Positions 36,198 through 46,742 are shown, counted from the first letter of the stretch. The stretch is DNA of 64,000 nucleotides from Cricetomys ansorgei (GCA_026225945.1 JAMJFZ010000199.1:65144001-65208000); one strand, 5' to 3'. Translations and numbers: made by a program. The notes: generated from the letters alone by a model not told the origin.

Positions 36198-36700
36198 AAG
36201 ACCACGAGTACGGGGTCCCGACGCGCCCCCACGACGTCTCCACCTTGGGCCGGCGCAGCCCCGGTGCCCCCACGAGGCGGCGCGCGGCGGGCGGTCGGCG
36301 CAGCGCGCAGGCGCGGCGGGCGGGGCGGGGAGGGCTCGGGGCGCTGCGCGGCGGCTCAGAGCGCGCGGGGCGGCGCGCGGGGCGGGTCGCGACAGAGCTA
36401 GGCGTCCGCGCGGCTGGCGGGCGAGCCCAGCTAGCGCTCTTCGGCTTCTCGGCCGGTTCCTTTCACTCATCCCGCCGCCGTGCAGTCCGCGGCCCGCAGC
36501 GCGGTGATCTGGGGCTCCACGGGGCCGGGCTGAGCGGCCGCCGCCCGCCCCGAGCCGCCGCCGCCGCCCGGCCGCCCGCCCGGCTTGGCCGCCGAGGCGC
36601 CTGGCGGGGTCCGCGCCGCCGGGGGCGGGCGGCTCGGGCTGCGGGGCGGCTGGCGCGCGCGCGCCGCGGGGCGGAGAAGCGGGCCCGGCGGCCGGCGAGC
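36198..36700 (+). other. KHDRBS3: KHDRBS3 5' UTR and core promoter region (TSS not fixed)
   Basis: About 500 bases of extremely GC-rich DNA precede the start codon. There is no TATA box at a usable distance, as expected for a CpG-island promoter with dispersed initiation. There is no ATG between 36198 and 36700. The frame of the KHDRBS3 ATG is open back to at least 36245. A GCC run lies at about 36555-36568 and a perfect 14-base CG palindrome at 36652-36665. The pyrimidine-rich stretch near 36441-36472 is a possible initiation zone, but I cannot place the transcription start without transcript data. Confidence 0.75.
36318..36341 (+). promoter_or_regulatory. G-quadruplex-capable GC-box cluster
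   Basis: Five closely spaced G-runs (GGG C GGGG C GGGG A GGG ctc GGGG) with mostly one-base loops form a strong quadruplex pattern, which also contains overlapping GC boxes. It lies about 360 bases upstream of the start codon, so it is either promoter DNA or distal 5' UTR. Confidence 0.7.
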
Positions 36701-36788
36701 ATGGAGGAGAAGTACCTGCCGGAGCTGATGGCGGAGAAGGACTCTCTGGACCCCTCCTTCACGCACGCCCTGCGCCTGGTGAACCGAG
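36701..36788 (+). CDS. KHDRBS3: KHDRBS3 coding exon 1 (N-terminal 29 residues; gene continues beyond window)
   Basis: First coding exon of KHDRBS3 (SLM2, T-STAR, etoile), a nuclear STAR-family KH-domain RNA-binding protein that regulates alternative splicing, notably of neurexin transcripts in neurons. The exon encodes [20 protein letters not shown] and then THALRLVNR, the family N-terminus that begins the QUA1 dimerisation region. THALRLVN fits KHDRBS3; the paralogue KHDRBS2 begins with an extra Glu and has VHASRL at this place (recalled family knowledge). The start ATG is the first ATG in about 500 bases and has a strong context (A at -3, G at +4). The exon ends after 29 codons plus one G, so the next exon should supply two bases completing Glu, matching the known Asn-Arg-Glu-Ile continuation. 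The KH domain, QUA2, RG-rich and Tyr-rich C-terminus are not in the window. The donor is a consensus gtgagc. No frameshift or odd codon use is seen apart from the expected high GC. Confidence 0.96.
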
Positions 36789-36794
36789 GTGAGC
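36789..36794 (+). other. KHDRBS3: 5' splice donor of KHDRBS3 intron 1
   Basis: The sequence CGAG|GTGAGC gives a near-consensus U1 donor directly after codon 29 plus one base. Reading through it gives only six more codons before a stop, so splicing is required for a full-length product. Confidence 0.93.
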
Positions 36795-36870
36795 GCGCCG
36801 GCCGTTAACGGCACCCGGGCGGCCGGCTCCGGGGAGGAGGGAGGAGGCCGGGCATCTCTGCACGGGACTG

Positions 36871-39800
36871 GAGGCGCACCCGTGGGGACCCTGGTGGACC
36901 CAGGGGAAACTTCTGTAGGGACCTGTGTCTGGGCAGATGCTGCATGAGCCCACTGGAGAGGGAGAGGGGGCCGCCCCGGGACCTGGGGTGTTCGGGGTGT
37001 CCAAGGAGCTGGAGGAAAGAGCTGCAGGGAAATGGATGGGCTTGAGCGGATCAACTGCGCAGGAGGTGAAGGGGAACAGGTGCTTGGGTTGTTAGTGAAG
37101 TTTGGGGACCTTGGAAGAGGTTCAGGGTCAGATCCTCCAAGCACGGAAAAGGGAAGGACCCCAGCGGCCCCGAGGGAGGAGCCCAGCCCCTCTCCCACTG
37201 TCTGTGTGTGCCCAGGCTGCCGCCGGCTGGGCACTCCGCCGTTTCTGGGGGCGGGCACTCATGCCAGCCTAGCAGGCAGGCGGCCCTTGGAAGACTCGGA
37301 AGATTGTTTGGGAGAGGGGAGGCCCGCCAGGGAGCCCTGTTCTTGCTCGCCCTTTCTCTCTTTGAGATGAGCTGGGCGGGTGACCCTCATTGGTGGCAGG
37401 CTTGGAGTTGAGCACATTGCCAAAGGAGCCACCCGCCTGTGCCATTTTTCACACTCCTCCAACCAGCGCGGGTGGGAAAAGGAGCCGGAAAGTGCCAAGG
37501 ACGGGGACACTGGGGTTTATGGAGGCACGCCTACCCAGGACAGTATTCTTCAGGCTTACTTCTCTTTTGGCTTCCTGAATCATCTACTGGGATGGAAGGT
37601 AAATGAAGCCTGCCTTCCTCGGATCTGTCTGCTACACCCGGGTCCAGCATACATGTTTCAGAGGAAGATGGACTAGGGGGCCGCTGTCTTTTTTTTTTTC
37701 TTCTTCTTCCAGGGAAATGACAGAGACCTTATCTGGTCAGATCTGTAATCATTTTATGAACCACTCTGTACAGTGGTTCCTAGTTAGAGGTGTGCTGCTC
37801 TCAATGCTGCCCTGACTCTTATTGTTGGGAGAGAAAGATGAGGCAGACATATTCTATTTGTGTATAGATACCTATGTTTTAGAACCACGACCTCTGCTAC
37901 TTGCCTGTTGTAGACAGTTGTCAGGAGCAGGCTGTTGGCACCTGGTGAGGGTGGTGGAGAGACTTGCCTTCTCCACGAATTTAAGTTTCTTCGAATTGTT
38001 GAACAGAAATAACGTTTGCAAGCCTTTCCCATTAATGGCATGCTTATTTTGATGTCCTTAATGTAACAGGCTTGTGAAAGAAGTAATGGACATTCACTCC
38101 TAAATTAGAGAAAAAAAGAATTTAAGTTTTACTGCCTGGTCCCTTCTGAACAGTTTTGTAGTTAGGTTCCTGCAGTTAGGTTTGTACTCCTCACTCTATG
38201 ATTTACATATATCTTTTTGCCGTTGGCTGGGCTGTCATCTCTGTAAGAAATTTCTTTGTACATTGTGTGAGATCGGTGGATTGGAAATGGTCTGGATCGT
38301 GAAACCAAGTACAGTTTTCCTAATGAAGAGACCAAATCAAACTCGGGTTGTAGTCAATTAAGGAGAACAGTTTTAAAGGATAATGATTTATTTTTAAAAG
38401 TCGGAATTATTTTCTGTACCCCGTTGTCATAATCTTGTGCTGTTAAGATGTTCACAGTTCTTTTGGTTCTTGTGTCTACTGGTGTTAATGGCTCCAATAT
38501 CCAGAACCAGATATTGGAGAGGTGATGTTATTTAGGGCTTGTTTGGTGTTGAATTTGATTACCTTGCTTTTCACCAGGAATGTAATTCTTGTAAGAAGTT
38601 CATTTCTTACCTGTGAAGGAAGCCCTGCTGCTAGGATGCTCCTGTTATTGTGAGTTTTTACATGACTTGAGATGGAGGCTGATACCCAGAACACAGTGCT
38701 CTGTCACTTAAAATATTAATTATGGTCTGTTATGTAACTCCAACATTACAAGTGCCTTTTAAAAAACATCAGGTCTGAAGTTAGAATTTAGGTGATTGTT
38801 GGCAAAGTTTCATTTGAAATCTGATAGCCACCCTCTTATGAAAGCATTGGTATTCTTATTCTGCTATATTTTTTACTGTGAGGAAAGTCTCTTCTTAGCG
38901 GTTATGCTGGAATCTCCCACAGTAGGTAATGGTCAGCACTGTGAACCTTTACTTTGGTGTGGCATGTAAGAGAGACAATCCCTAAGGTTTTGCACAGTAT
39001 TTACAAAGTTTCCTTGGCACTTTGAGGCACCTGCTATCTGGTTCCAGCCTCACACTTGCAGCCCTGCAGGCAGGACAGTCAATGTTTCCCTGGGAGGCCG
39101 CTGGGACCCCTGCTGCATACCAGCCTGTAGGTCCTGAGAATTAATTTGAACCCACGTCTTCTGTGTTGAAAGGCATTCTTCTTTCTACATGTATCTTCCC
39201 CAAAAGATGAAATGAACTCCTCTTGCATGCTAATTTAAAACACTATTGAAATCAATAGAGCGAATGTTATTGTTCCCAGTTAATTTAAGAGAGGGAAATA
39301 CTATGTGTCCTTAAGGAAGATTGATGTTGCTTCAAAAGACCACCGTCTCTCTTCTGTACTTCTTTGAAGAAGCAGACCTCCATTGTAGGTCAAAGCACCT
39401 GTGAATTAAAGACCTCCTGTGACCAGTGTTTTAATTTAATAATCAGCTCTGTACAATTATGAGACAGTTTATAAATGAGGCATAGTCATTCAGATTGCAG
39501 AATTCATAAACATTGATCAGCGTCCTGACTGAGTTATTCCTCTTGTTCCGGTCTTTAAGTGAGGACTTGGGCTGGGATGCTCTCAGGTGCACTCTCCTCT
39601 AGTACAAGTGGGCTTCTGGGCTTCTGCCTTTTTTCCAGATCCCTGTTTCATGATGGACATCTGTTACCGAGTTGGTTTTTAATTTCCAAAGGTAGCTGCT
39701 TCTATCTCTTTTTTTCTATTTTCTATTCTCCAACAAAAGTAAGGATAGTGCTTAGTTGACATTAAAGACAAAAGCAGTCAGGGTTGGTAAGATAAGAAAG

Positions 39801-41917
39801 AACTCAGGCTCTAGTGTTCTCTCACGGTTCCCCACTTGTTCCTGCAGGAGTGCCTGTACGGCGAACTGATGTGTTTCTTGCTAAGAAGTTTAGCTGGAGC
39901 TGAGAGTAGTGTTGCACACTTCGTATTGTATTTGCTACTAGGAGATAAAGTGACTTACTAAAACCCTTTCCAGAATGTGTCTGAGTTAGTCTAGCACTTT
40001 GGTCAAAGGTTGGTTGGCTCTCTGTCCTCATGTTTTTAATGATCTGATAATGTATGGATCTGTGGCTGATCCCTGGCCAAGTTATATTTAGCCGTTGTTG
40101 GTTACAGGAAGAAGTGGAGTGAAGGACGCTAGAGCGAAGTAGTCTGCCTGTCCACACCGATAAGGTCTTTGTTGATATTTCAAAATGAATGGTTTTCATG
40201 TTACCTGAATTTCTCAAATATTAGGGTTCTTTGAGTTACTCACGGTATATGTGGGGATATACATGTGTAGAAAGAGGGTCATTAGACCATAATTACTTTG
40301 TAATAAACAAAATTCAGTGATGTAGCATCCATTTGGGGGAATCACTTTTGGGAAACCTTTTTGTTCTGCTTGAATGTGCTCAGACCCACACAGTGAGGGT
40401 TCAGCAGTGGGATTTGCAGGGTGGTGTTTAAGCCTTGGAGTGCGATTCCCTGCTCCATCCAGAGGAGGCTGCCATTATTTCATTTTTTAATTGTTTTCTG
40501 CTGGTTGTGGGTGTTTTTGTAGGAAGTGGATGTGATGACTCAATTTGAGGTCAGCCACACCTGTGTTTTATGCAGTGCCTTATAGAGGGATACAGTGTTC
40601 TAGCACATGGACCTTGGGGACCCAGCCTGTATGCGAGGCTTTTTGTGCTGGGTACTGGGGAGGAGATGAAGAACTAGAGGGCCCTGTGGTCCACTGTGGG
40701 ACAGAAGGCCCTGTGTTCCACTGTGGGACAGAATGAGTTTCAGGTTTATAAATGCCTTTTTTCCTCAGGAGCTTAGTCCTTCAGCTGTTCCTCTGGGGCA
40801 CTGCTAGACCAGAAGGTTAGAGTTGAGCAGTGTTTCAGAGGCCCTTCTATCCTGGTGAGGCTTGTATTCTTATTACTGCCAGCACCCCAGGGACAGAGAG
40901 GTTTTTTTGGGCCACGTTTTTTGGTTGAAGGCACACTTTCAGGATATCAGAGGGAAGGCCAAACTTTGTTGTTGGTTTTGCGGTGCCATTCAGTACTGAG
41001 CCTTGGAGGTCTGGAAATCGGAGTTCCTGTAAGACTGTTGGTTAATGACAGGTGGAGACTTGGAAAGCCTGTCCTCTTGATGTGCAATTGCTTCTTTTTC
41101 TCCCTGACCACATTGGATTAAAAGATACATGATACAGTGTCTATTTTTGTTCTTTCCCCTTCATATTTCTGCTTTAAGTCCTCCATCTACTTTACTCTCT
41201 CCACCGAAGTGGAGGGCTCCATTGCTTTTCTCCTGTCTCCAGTGGTACCCAGTGGCTTGCTTCTGCTCTGGTGTGATCCTGCTGTTTAGATCTCCCATTT
41301 TGCTGGGAGAGTGAGAGTCTGTTAGGAGGTCTCACATGCCCTTGTGTTTCAGGAGGTAGCATCAAATTTCATGTCTGGGCCTTGCAAACTCAACTCCAAC
41401 CTTCACTGTTGTGCAGTAACAACCATAAAGGTAGAAGAGAGTGAGTATGTGCTCAAAATTCAGAGCCACTGAGAGCTCTGCTCCTAACCTCTCTGGAGCA
41501 CTAGGCCTGAGGGTGGGGTGGGGATGAAGTTTCTAATTTGCATATCCATGAGGAAGGAAGGAAGGCTCTCAGTATCTCAGTAAGTGAAATGTGGTGTTAA
41601 AGCAAGCAGAAGAGCACGCCAGGATCCTGAATGTGGAGGAACAGTAGGGGTCTTTCTTCAGGAGATAATGAGAAGATGTTGTCAGATCTGCTTAGAATCA
41701 GATGTTTATTTACTTTTATTCTTTCTTGAACTCGTTAAGCAAGTGCACTCCAGTGCAATTAGTTTTCCTTCTGAAATACATAACAGGATGGTTTATTTAT
41801 TTATTTATTTAAGAGTCAAACTAGAATTTTGGCATATGTCTTATAAGCATTCTTATAGGAATGTCTTATAAGCATTCCTGAAGGAGTTAATCCGCAATCT
41901 CAGGTGCCAGCCGAAAA
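36871..41917. other. Intron 1 proximal part; repeat-poor, candidate regulatory DNA
   Basis: Almost no SINEs or LTRs occur in 5 kb directly after the island, which often reflects selection against insertion near regulatory sequence. 38.2-38.7 kb and 39.22-39.54 kb are AT-rich unique-looking stretches with SOX- and homeodomain-like words. A 27-base tandem duplication lies at 40680-40733, a TTTA run at 41793-41813 and a 17-base direct repeat at 41836/41861. Confidence 0.5.
40680..40733 (+). repeat. Tandem duplication, 27-base unit x2
   Basis: GGCCCTGTGGTCCACTGTGG(GACAGAA) is repeated immediately with one substitution. Confidence 0.93.
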
Positions 41918-42069
41918 CTTTTCTTTTTGATTTTTTTAAGGCAAAGTCTCACTATGTTCTCTGGCTGGCCTGGAACTCATTGTAGACCAGGCTGTTCTCA
42001 AGCTCATAGGGATCCACCTGCCTCACCTCCTGAGTGCTAGGATTAAAGGTGTGCACCACTGCAGCCTAG
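41918..42069 (-). repeat. B1 SINE
   Basis: The plus strand shows AAGGCAAAGTCTCACTATG, CTGGCCTGGAACTCATTGTAG, ACCAGGCTGTTCTCAAGCTC and GAGTGCTAGGATTAAAGGTG. Confidence 0.88.
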
Positions 42070-44177
42070 TTTACCCAGAAACTGGAAGTCAGAAGAACAA
42101 CGGAACTGCTGCAAATACCAACTTCAACTTGGCTATCTAGAGACCCCTTTGCCACTTGGCATCGATCTGACTGAAGGAAGAGAGAATGGCATACATTTTT
42201 ACCAAAACAGTAAGCAGGGTATTCTTAGCACTTGGAAAGTGGTTATAATTGGTTAAAACACAAGCTACCACGTGGAGGGCCTTTTTGGTGCCAGGTGCTT
42301 CTTGTGCACTATTTCTGACCCACACGGGATCTTGCAAGGTATGTAGTTTCATCCAGGCCTTGCCGCCTTTGATTTTTTTGTTTTTTCTTTTGTTTTGTTT
42401 TTCTAATGAGGCATCTGTGGCTCCAAAATGGAGAGCAGCTCCTTCCCTGGAGGAGGGAGTCAGGATGCACTTCAACTCTTCAGTGTTTAGAAAGGATATC
42501 ACTCAGTGTTGTTTTTAAATAAAAGTTTGATTATGGTAGAAGCCTGTTAGGAATTTCCGTTGGTGATGATGAATTTTTAAGAGAGGTATCTGAAAATGTG
42601 CTTTAGCAGGAAGGCAGCCTGCTGTGTCCTGAGCTCTCCAGCAATGCTGTTGAGTCTTTGGTGGGTGTTCAAGGTGAGGAGTCTGAATTATGCATGCATC
42701 TGAGGAGTCAGGGGGAAAGCGGGACAGCATGGCCTAGAGAGTACAAGCAAAGCCTTCACTCAGGGCCTGCTGTGTGGAAGGAGTCCTGTAGAACCACAGA
42801 GCTCTGTGTGTTTAACCAGGGAGTCAACTGGTTCAGAGTGTCTTCGATTTTTACTTAGTTTGTAGTTTGATGAGAAAGTCTCCATCTTTTAAAAACAGGC
42901 TCAAAAAAAAAAAAAAGAGAAAAAGAATATTAACACATAAGATCGTATTTCCACAAATAATAGTTTTGACTTTCTGGAAGGAAGTATATTTAAACATATA
43001 TGCCTTGTAATTGCTGATTGTTGCAGCTGCCATTTAACAAGGGCCTTATTTGCATGCTTTATGTATATTATTTCATTTAATTCTTCTAACATTCCTAAAA
43101 GGATAAATCATTGTACAGGTGAGAAAACAGAGGTCAAGAAGGTCAGATAATTAACCATGCTCACTATGCATGTGCCTAGGTCGAGTGGAAGCAGGCACTG
43201 TGACCTGTGTTGGTAGTTCAGCTCCTGAAATCAACTGCAAAGCTTTGCACAGGTGACCTGGTGAGCAGAACAGATTTCATGTCGTACAGAGGAATAGGCT
43301 GGGACTACTGCTGGTGTGGAGCCTGGGGAATGCCACTTACTTAGGGAAAGCAATACCTAACAAGGACTAAACTGCGCAGAATGAATCCTGTGATTATGGC
43401 AGGTGGCACCCTTCAGGTTTGTCCACTTGCCTAATTTGTCAGACCCTCAGTTTGCCCATCAGTAAATTGAGGATCTCATGCTCTGTTTGTATGATAGATG
43501 TTTTACATACATGTAATGGACAACTCATAGTGGGTTCCAAATTATTGTTACCTGGTATTTTTGTAGTCTGGCCTGAGACTAAGTATGAGTACAGGTGTTA
43601 CTTTCTAGACATACAGTGTCAAGGTGTCTAGTGATAACACACAGATCCATTGTGTCTAGATATTAGTATGATATTAGGATGATCTTAGTTTTCCAGCCCT
43701 GGAAGTATTGAGAGAGAAATATCTGGCTTAGCTTTTTCATTTGCCTCAAAATCAGCAGCTCGGGTTGATTTCTTGATGCTAGTCAAGGCACAGCACCTGA
43801 AGCCTAGATTTAACAAATGAAGTTTCATAAACATTTCTATGACTGCATAGATTAAAACATGTCTGGACATGGCACAACATAAGAGAGCTTGCTCTGAGTT
43901 GGGAAGCTGTAAATTTCCATGGTTTTCACCAGTTAGCTATTTTAAGGATTTTAAAGGTGTTCTGGCATATTATTGGTGCTCTTCCTTGGCATGGTAAAGG
44001 ACATGAATATGAGAGAGAAACCTCTTTGATCTCTTCTTTCAACTTAAATCCTGCACTGGGGGTCACTATTTTCGAGGTCCCATTGAGAAATTATAAGGGA
44101 GAAGGGAGGGGCAGTTTTCATTCTTATTTTTCTGCTATTCTTGTGCTCCTGGTATACGACTATGCTCTGCTTTTCTT
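42070..44177. other. Intron 1; MIR fossil, otherwise nothing recognised
   Basis: Contains the MIR segment at about 43050-43200 listed separately and an A-run at 42902-42915. No exon features are seen. Confidence 0.45.
43050..43200 (+). repeat. MIR SINE fossil
   Basis: ATTTCATTTAATTCTTCTAAC, TGTACAGGTGAGAAAACAGAGG and TCAGATAATTAACC follow the MIR order. Confidence 0.65.
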
Positions 44178-44192
44178 CCACTAGATGGCGCT
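44178..44192 (+). promoter_or_regulatory. CTCF-like binding motif
   Basis: CCACTAGATGGCGCT matches the CTCF core CCASNAGRKGGCRSY at every position. Sequence match only; occupancy unknown. Confidence 0.5.
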
Positions 44193-45429
44193 CCACATGC
44201 TGCAGATCCTCTTCCACCTATACTGGCTTAACTCTTGTACTGAAATTAGTGTTGATAGACAAGCTTGCATTTCTTTGCGTTCTAATGCATTCCTACTAGG
44301 TTTTTATATATAGGATACTTTCTGGCCAGCATTGTAGAGCACTGTAGCTTATTTTGCCTTGTTGCCAGTGTTTCTGAGTTCCTTAGGGGTGCTGTGCCTG
44401 GCTGCTAGTTTGCTTTTTACACATTACCTTTAAACCCCGTCCTACTGTATGAAGTTAGTTTTGTTCCTCTCAGTCTACAGATAAAAGTACTGGTGGTCAC
44501 AGGGTCATCTAAGTGTTTGAGTCATGTGGCTGACTTAGAGAGGGCTCTGTGACCTAATGAAAAACTGTAGAAGCACTGATTGAACACTTAAAGAGATACT
44601 AGGATGGTCTGGCTTGTGGCTACTGGCCATTGCACTCTGTTTCTTGGAAGGGGAAGAGTACAGTTCTCAGAGTGAGTTTGCATTGGGGCATGTATATAAA
44701 GTCTTGGTTATACAACGAAGCGACAGTAAGAAAAGATGTATCAGCTGGTATGGGGTTTTCTGCCTCTCCTTGCCTTCTGTTGCTTATTGACTTGAATGGT
44801 GAGTTAGAGGGCCTGTCGTTGCCAGGTACAGAGCCATGGGAAGGCTTTGAAAAACAAACACATCTCTCTTCTAAAGTGATTTTTATCAGGGCTGAATACT
44901 GGATCACCATATCTACAGACTGTAAGAATTCTAAAACTTGTGTTTCACTGATGCAAATAATATGTGTTGAAGTATTTTGAACTTCTAAATTGAACTGTGA
45001 ATATTTAATACTGCTAAATTGAACTGTAGTAGTTCTTTCTCTGAGCTGAGATTCCCAGCTTTGTAAATGGCAGTGATGTTGCTCATATGTTGTCACTGAG
45101 ATGAAATGACAATGGTCCCTATGGTGAGGTCCTCACCTGGTCTTCTTTGGTCCCTACAAGCTATGTTATAAAACATAAATCTGGTTTCAGGCCTTCGCTC
45201 TTGCCTGTTCACCAGTGCTGAGTGGATTACCTGCTTTCTGTGAGGAGGTTGTGGGTTTTCTTACTGCCCTCATTTCTTTGTCTCTTGCTTTCAATCCATT
45301 TGTGCTGAGAGCGTATAAACAGAAAGTTAACCACTTAGAAAAATCCCTTGCATTTAGCTCCCGTGCTGCGTGCAAGCCACAGTTAGCTGGAATGATTCTG
45401 GAGTTGGACTCCTACTGGTTTTCAGAAAA
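44193..45429. other. Intron 1; nothing recognised
   Basis: The longest minus-strand ORF of the intron (158 codons, 44620-45096) lies here but has no recognisable domain. A 14-base direct repeat CTAAATTGAACTGT occurs at about 44986 and 45013. Confidence 0.45.
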
Positions 45430-45660
45430 AGATAGTCTTGTGTCAGTCAAACTTGGGCTCACATCTTAGCCCTGCCTTTCTTATGTTGTGACCATGGCTG
45501 CATTCATTCTTCTCAGCCTCAGTTTCCTGTCTGCAAAATGATGATTAAACAAGTCCCTGTGCTCTGGTGTGTTTGTGGGGTTTCAGTGTGGTGCTGTGAA
45601 GAGTCGCTGGCAGTCTAGGTATGTAGTGAGCAGAGAGCAGATGGCAGCTGCTATCATCCT
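45430..45660 (+). repeat. MIR SINE fossil
   Basis: AACTTGGGCTCACATCTTAGCC and CTCAGCCTCAGTTTCCTGTCTGCAAAATG are classic MIR blocks in order. Confidence 0.75.
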
Positions 45661-45692
45661 TGCCATCTCCATTGTTTTAAATATAGAAATCT

Positions 45693-45897
45693 TTTAAAGA
45701 TTTATTTTAGTGTGGTGTGTGTGTGTGTGTGTGTTTGCCTGTTTGCCTGTTTGCCTGTTTGCCTGTAGCGTCCATAGGAGGGCATCTGATCTCTTGAAGG
45801 GGTTGTGAGCTGCCCAGTTTGGGTGCTGGGAACAGAACTTGGGTCCTCAGCAACAATAGCAAGAGCTCTTAACTGCAGAACTGTCCTTCCAGCCTCC
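45693..45897 (-). repeat. B2/B3 SINE with an internal TG and TTTGCCTG expansion
   Basis: The plus strand starts AAAGATTTATTTTAGTGTGG, then a TG run, then four copies of TTTGCCTG (about 45733-45766). The SINE body GTTGTGAGCTGCCCAG, GGGTGCTGGGAACAGAACTT and ACTGTCCTTCCAGCC follows. Confidence 0.85.
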
Positions 45898-46246
45898 TCT
45901 CTCTCCTTCATACTGTATCTCATCAAATGTTCAGGACCCAGTCTGGGAAGTAAGCAGCTAGCCAACCATTTTCAGAGCGGATTATATATGGTGGTAGAAC
46001 TCGGGGATCTGAAGCTCACTCCACTTTTCTCAGGACTAGGTGGCTTTCCTGCTAAAGAGGTGTGAGCTGGATGCTCAGTTCTGTGAGGTCAGTGATAGGG
46101 CACCAGCAGGTTGTATGCACCTTCTCAGACTTCCCTGTTTCCCCACACCTTCATTTTCCTATCTATGGTGCTCTCTTGTAGTTATTTATCTATCTCTTCT
46201 TCTTGCAATTTTCAAGGTTCTTTTTTTTTCTTGGCATTAAAGATTT

Positions 46247-46742
46247 ATTTTGTGTCCTGGCCCTCAGGATCTTCAACCAAGACCTTAGGAGAAGGCGTGG
46301 GAATGGGGCATGGGCAGGGGTGCAAGAAGTGAAAGGCAGACAATTTGTCCGGTCAAGCCTTCAATTTATTGAACACATAGTACCAGTATTTATACAATTT
46401 TCGAAGTGGGGAGAAGAGGAGGGAATGCGTAAGCAGGTTGCTTTGGTAACCTTATCTGGCATGCTGACTAGTCTAACCGGTAGTTTTAGGATGTCCCGGA
46501 GCAAGCGATGAGGAAGTGCATAAAGCTATGAGATTTTCTCTAGGGCATTCCTGTGGAATGAGGTAGCAATAGGGTTGTGTTAGTTAGTTGAACAGGCAGT
46601 TTCCCAGAACTGGGCAGCTTCGGGCTATCTGACCTTAGTCCGAGTTCTGTCCATTAAGGCCAGAGAGAAACGGATCTTTTTAAAAAGTGGGGTGCCTTGT
46701 GTTTCAAGCCAGCATCCAGGGGGACCGCTTACCACAATTTTG
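46247..46742 (-). mobile_element. Solo LTR, family X copy 2, with 6-base target-site duplication
   Basis: The LTR (46253-46736, 484 bases) is flanked exactly by ATTTTG (46247-46252 and 46737-46742). It aligns along its whole length with the 29514-30014 LTR, including TATAAATA (46387-46394) and AATAAA (46365-46370) on the minus strand. Compared with copy 1 it has lost about 20 bases between short GTG-containing direct repeats near 46555. It sits in intron 1 antisense to KHDRBS3. Confidence 0.9.

Larger units (their letters stand above)
35870..36870. promoter_or_regulatory. KHDRBS3: CpG island spanning KHDRBS3 promoter and exon 1
   Basis: CpG dinucleotides, rare elsewhere in the window, become dense from about 35.87 kb and reach a peak at 36.19-36.84 kb, then fade into intron 1. 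Several GGGCGG-type GC boxes (Sp/KLF sites) occur, e.g. clustered at 36318-36330 and 36616-36650. The island has a less dense gap around 36.02-36.08 kb. Islands like this mark promoters active or poised in many tissues. Confidence 0.92.

Noticed and set aside
36467..37258. 263-codon minus-strand ORF across the CpG island
   Set aside because: GC-rich DNA lacks stops in several frames at once; the protein is Pro/Arg/Ala-rich without domains, overlaps the real exon on the other strand and shows no independent coding signs.
44620..45096. 158-codon minus-strand ORF in intron 1
   Set aside because: No recognisable family, no nearby promoter or splice context, and length is within chance for 64 kb in six frames.
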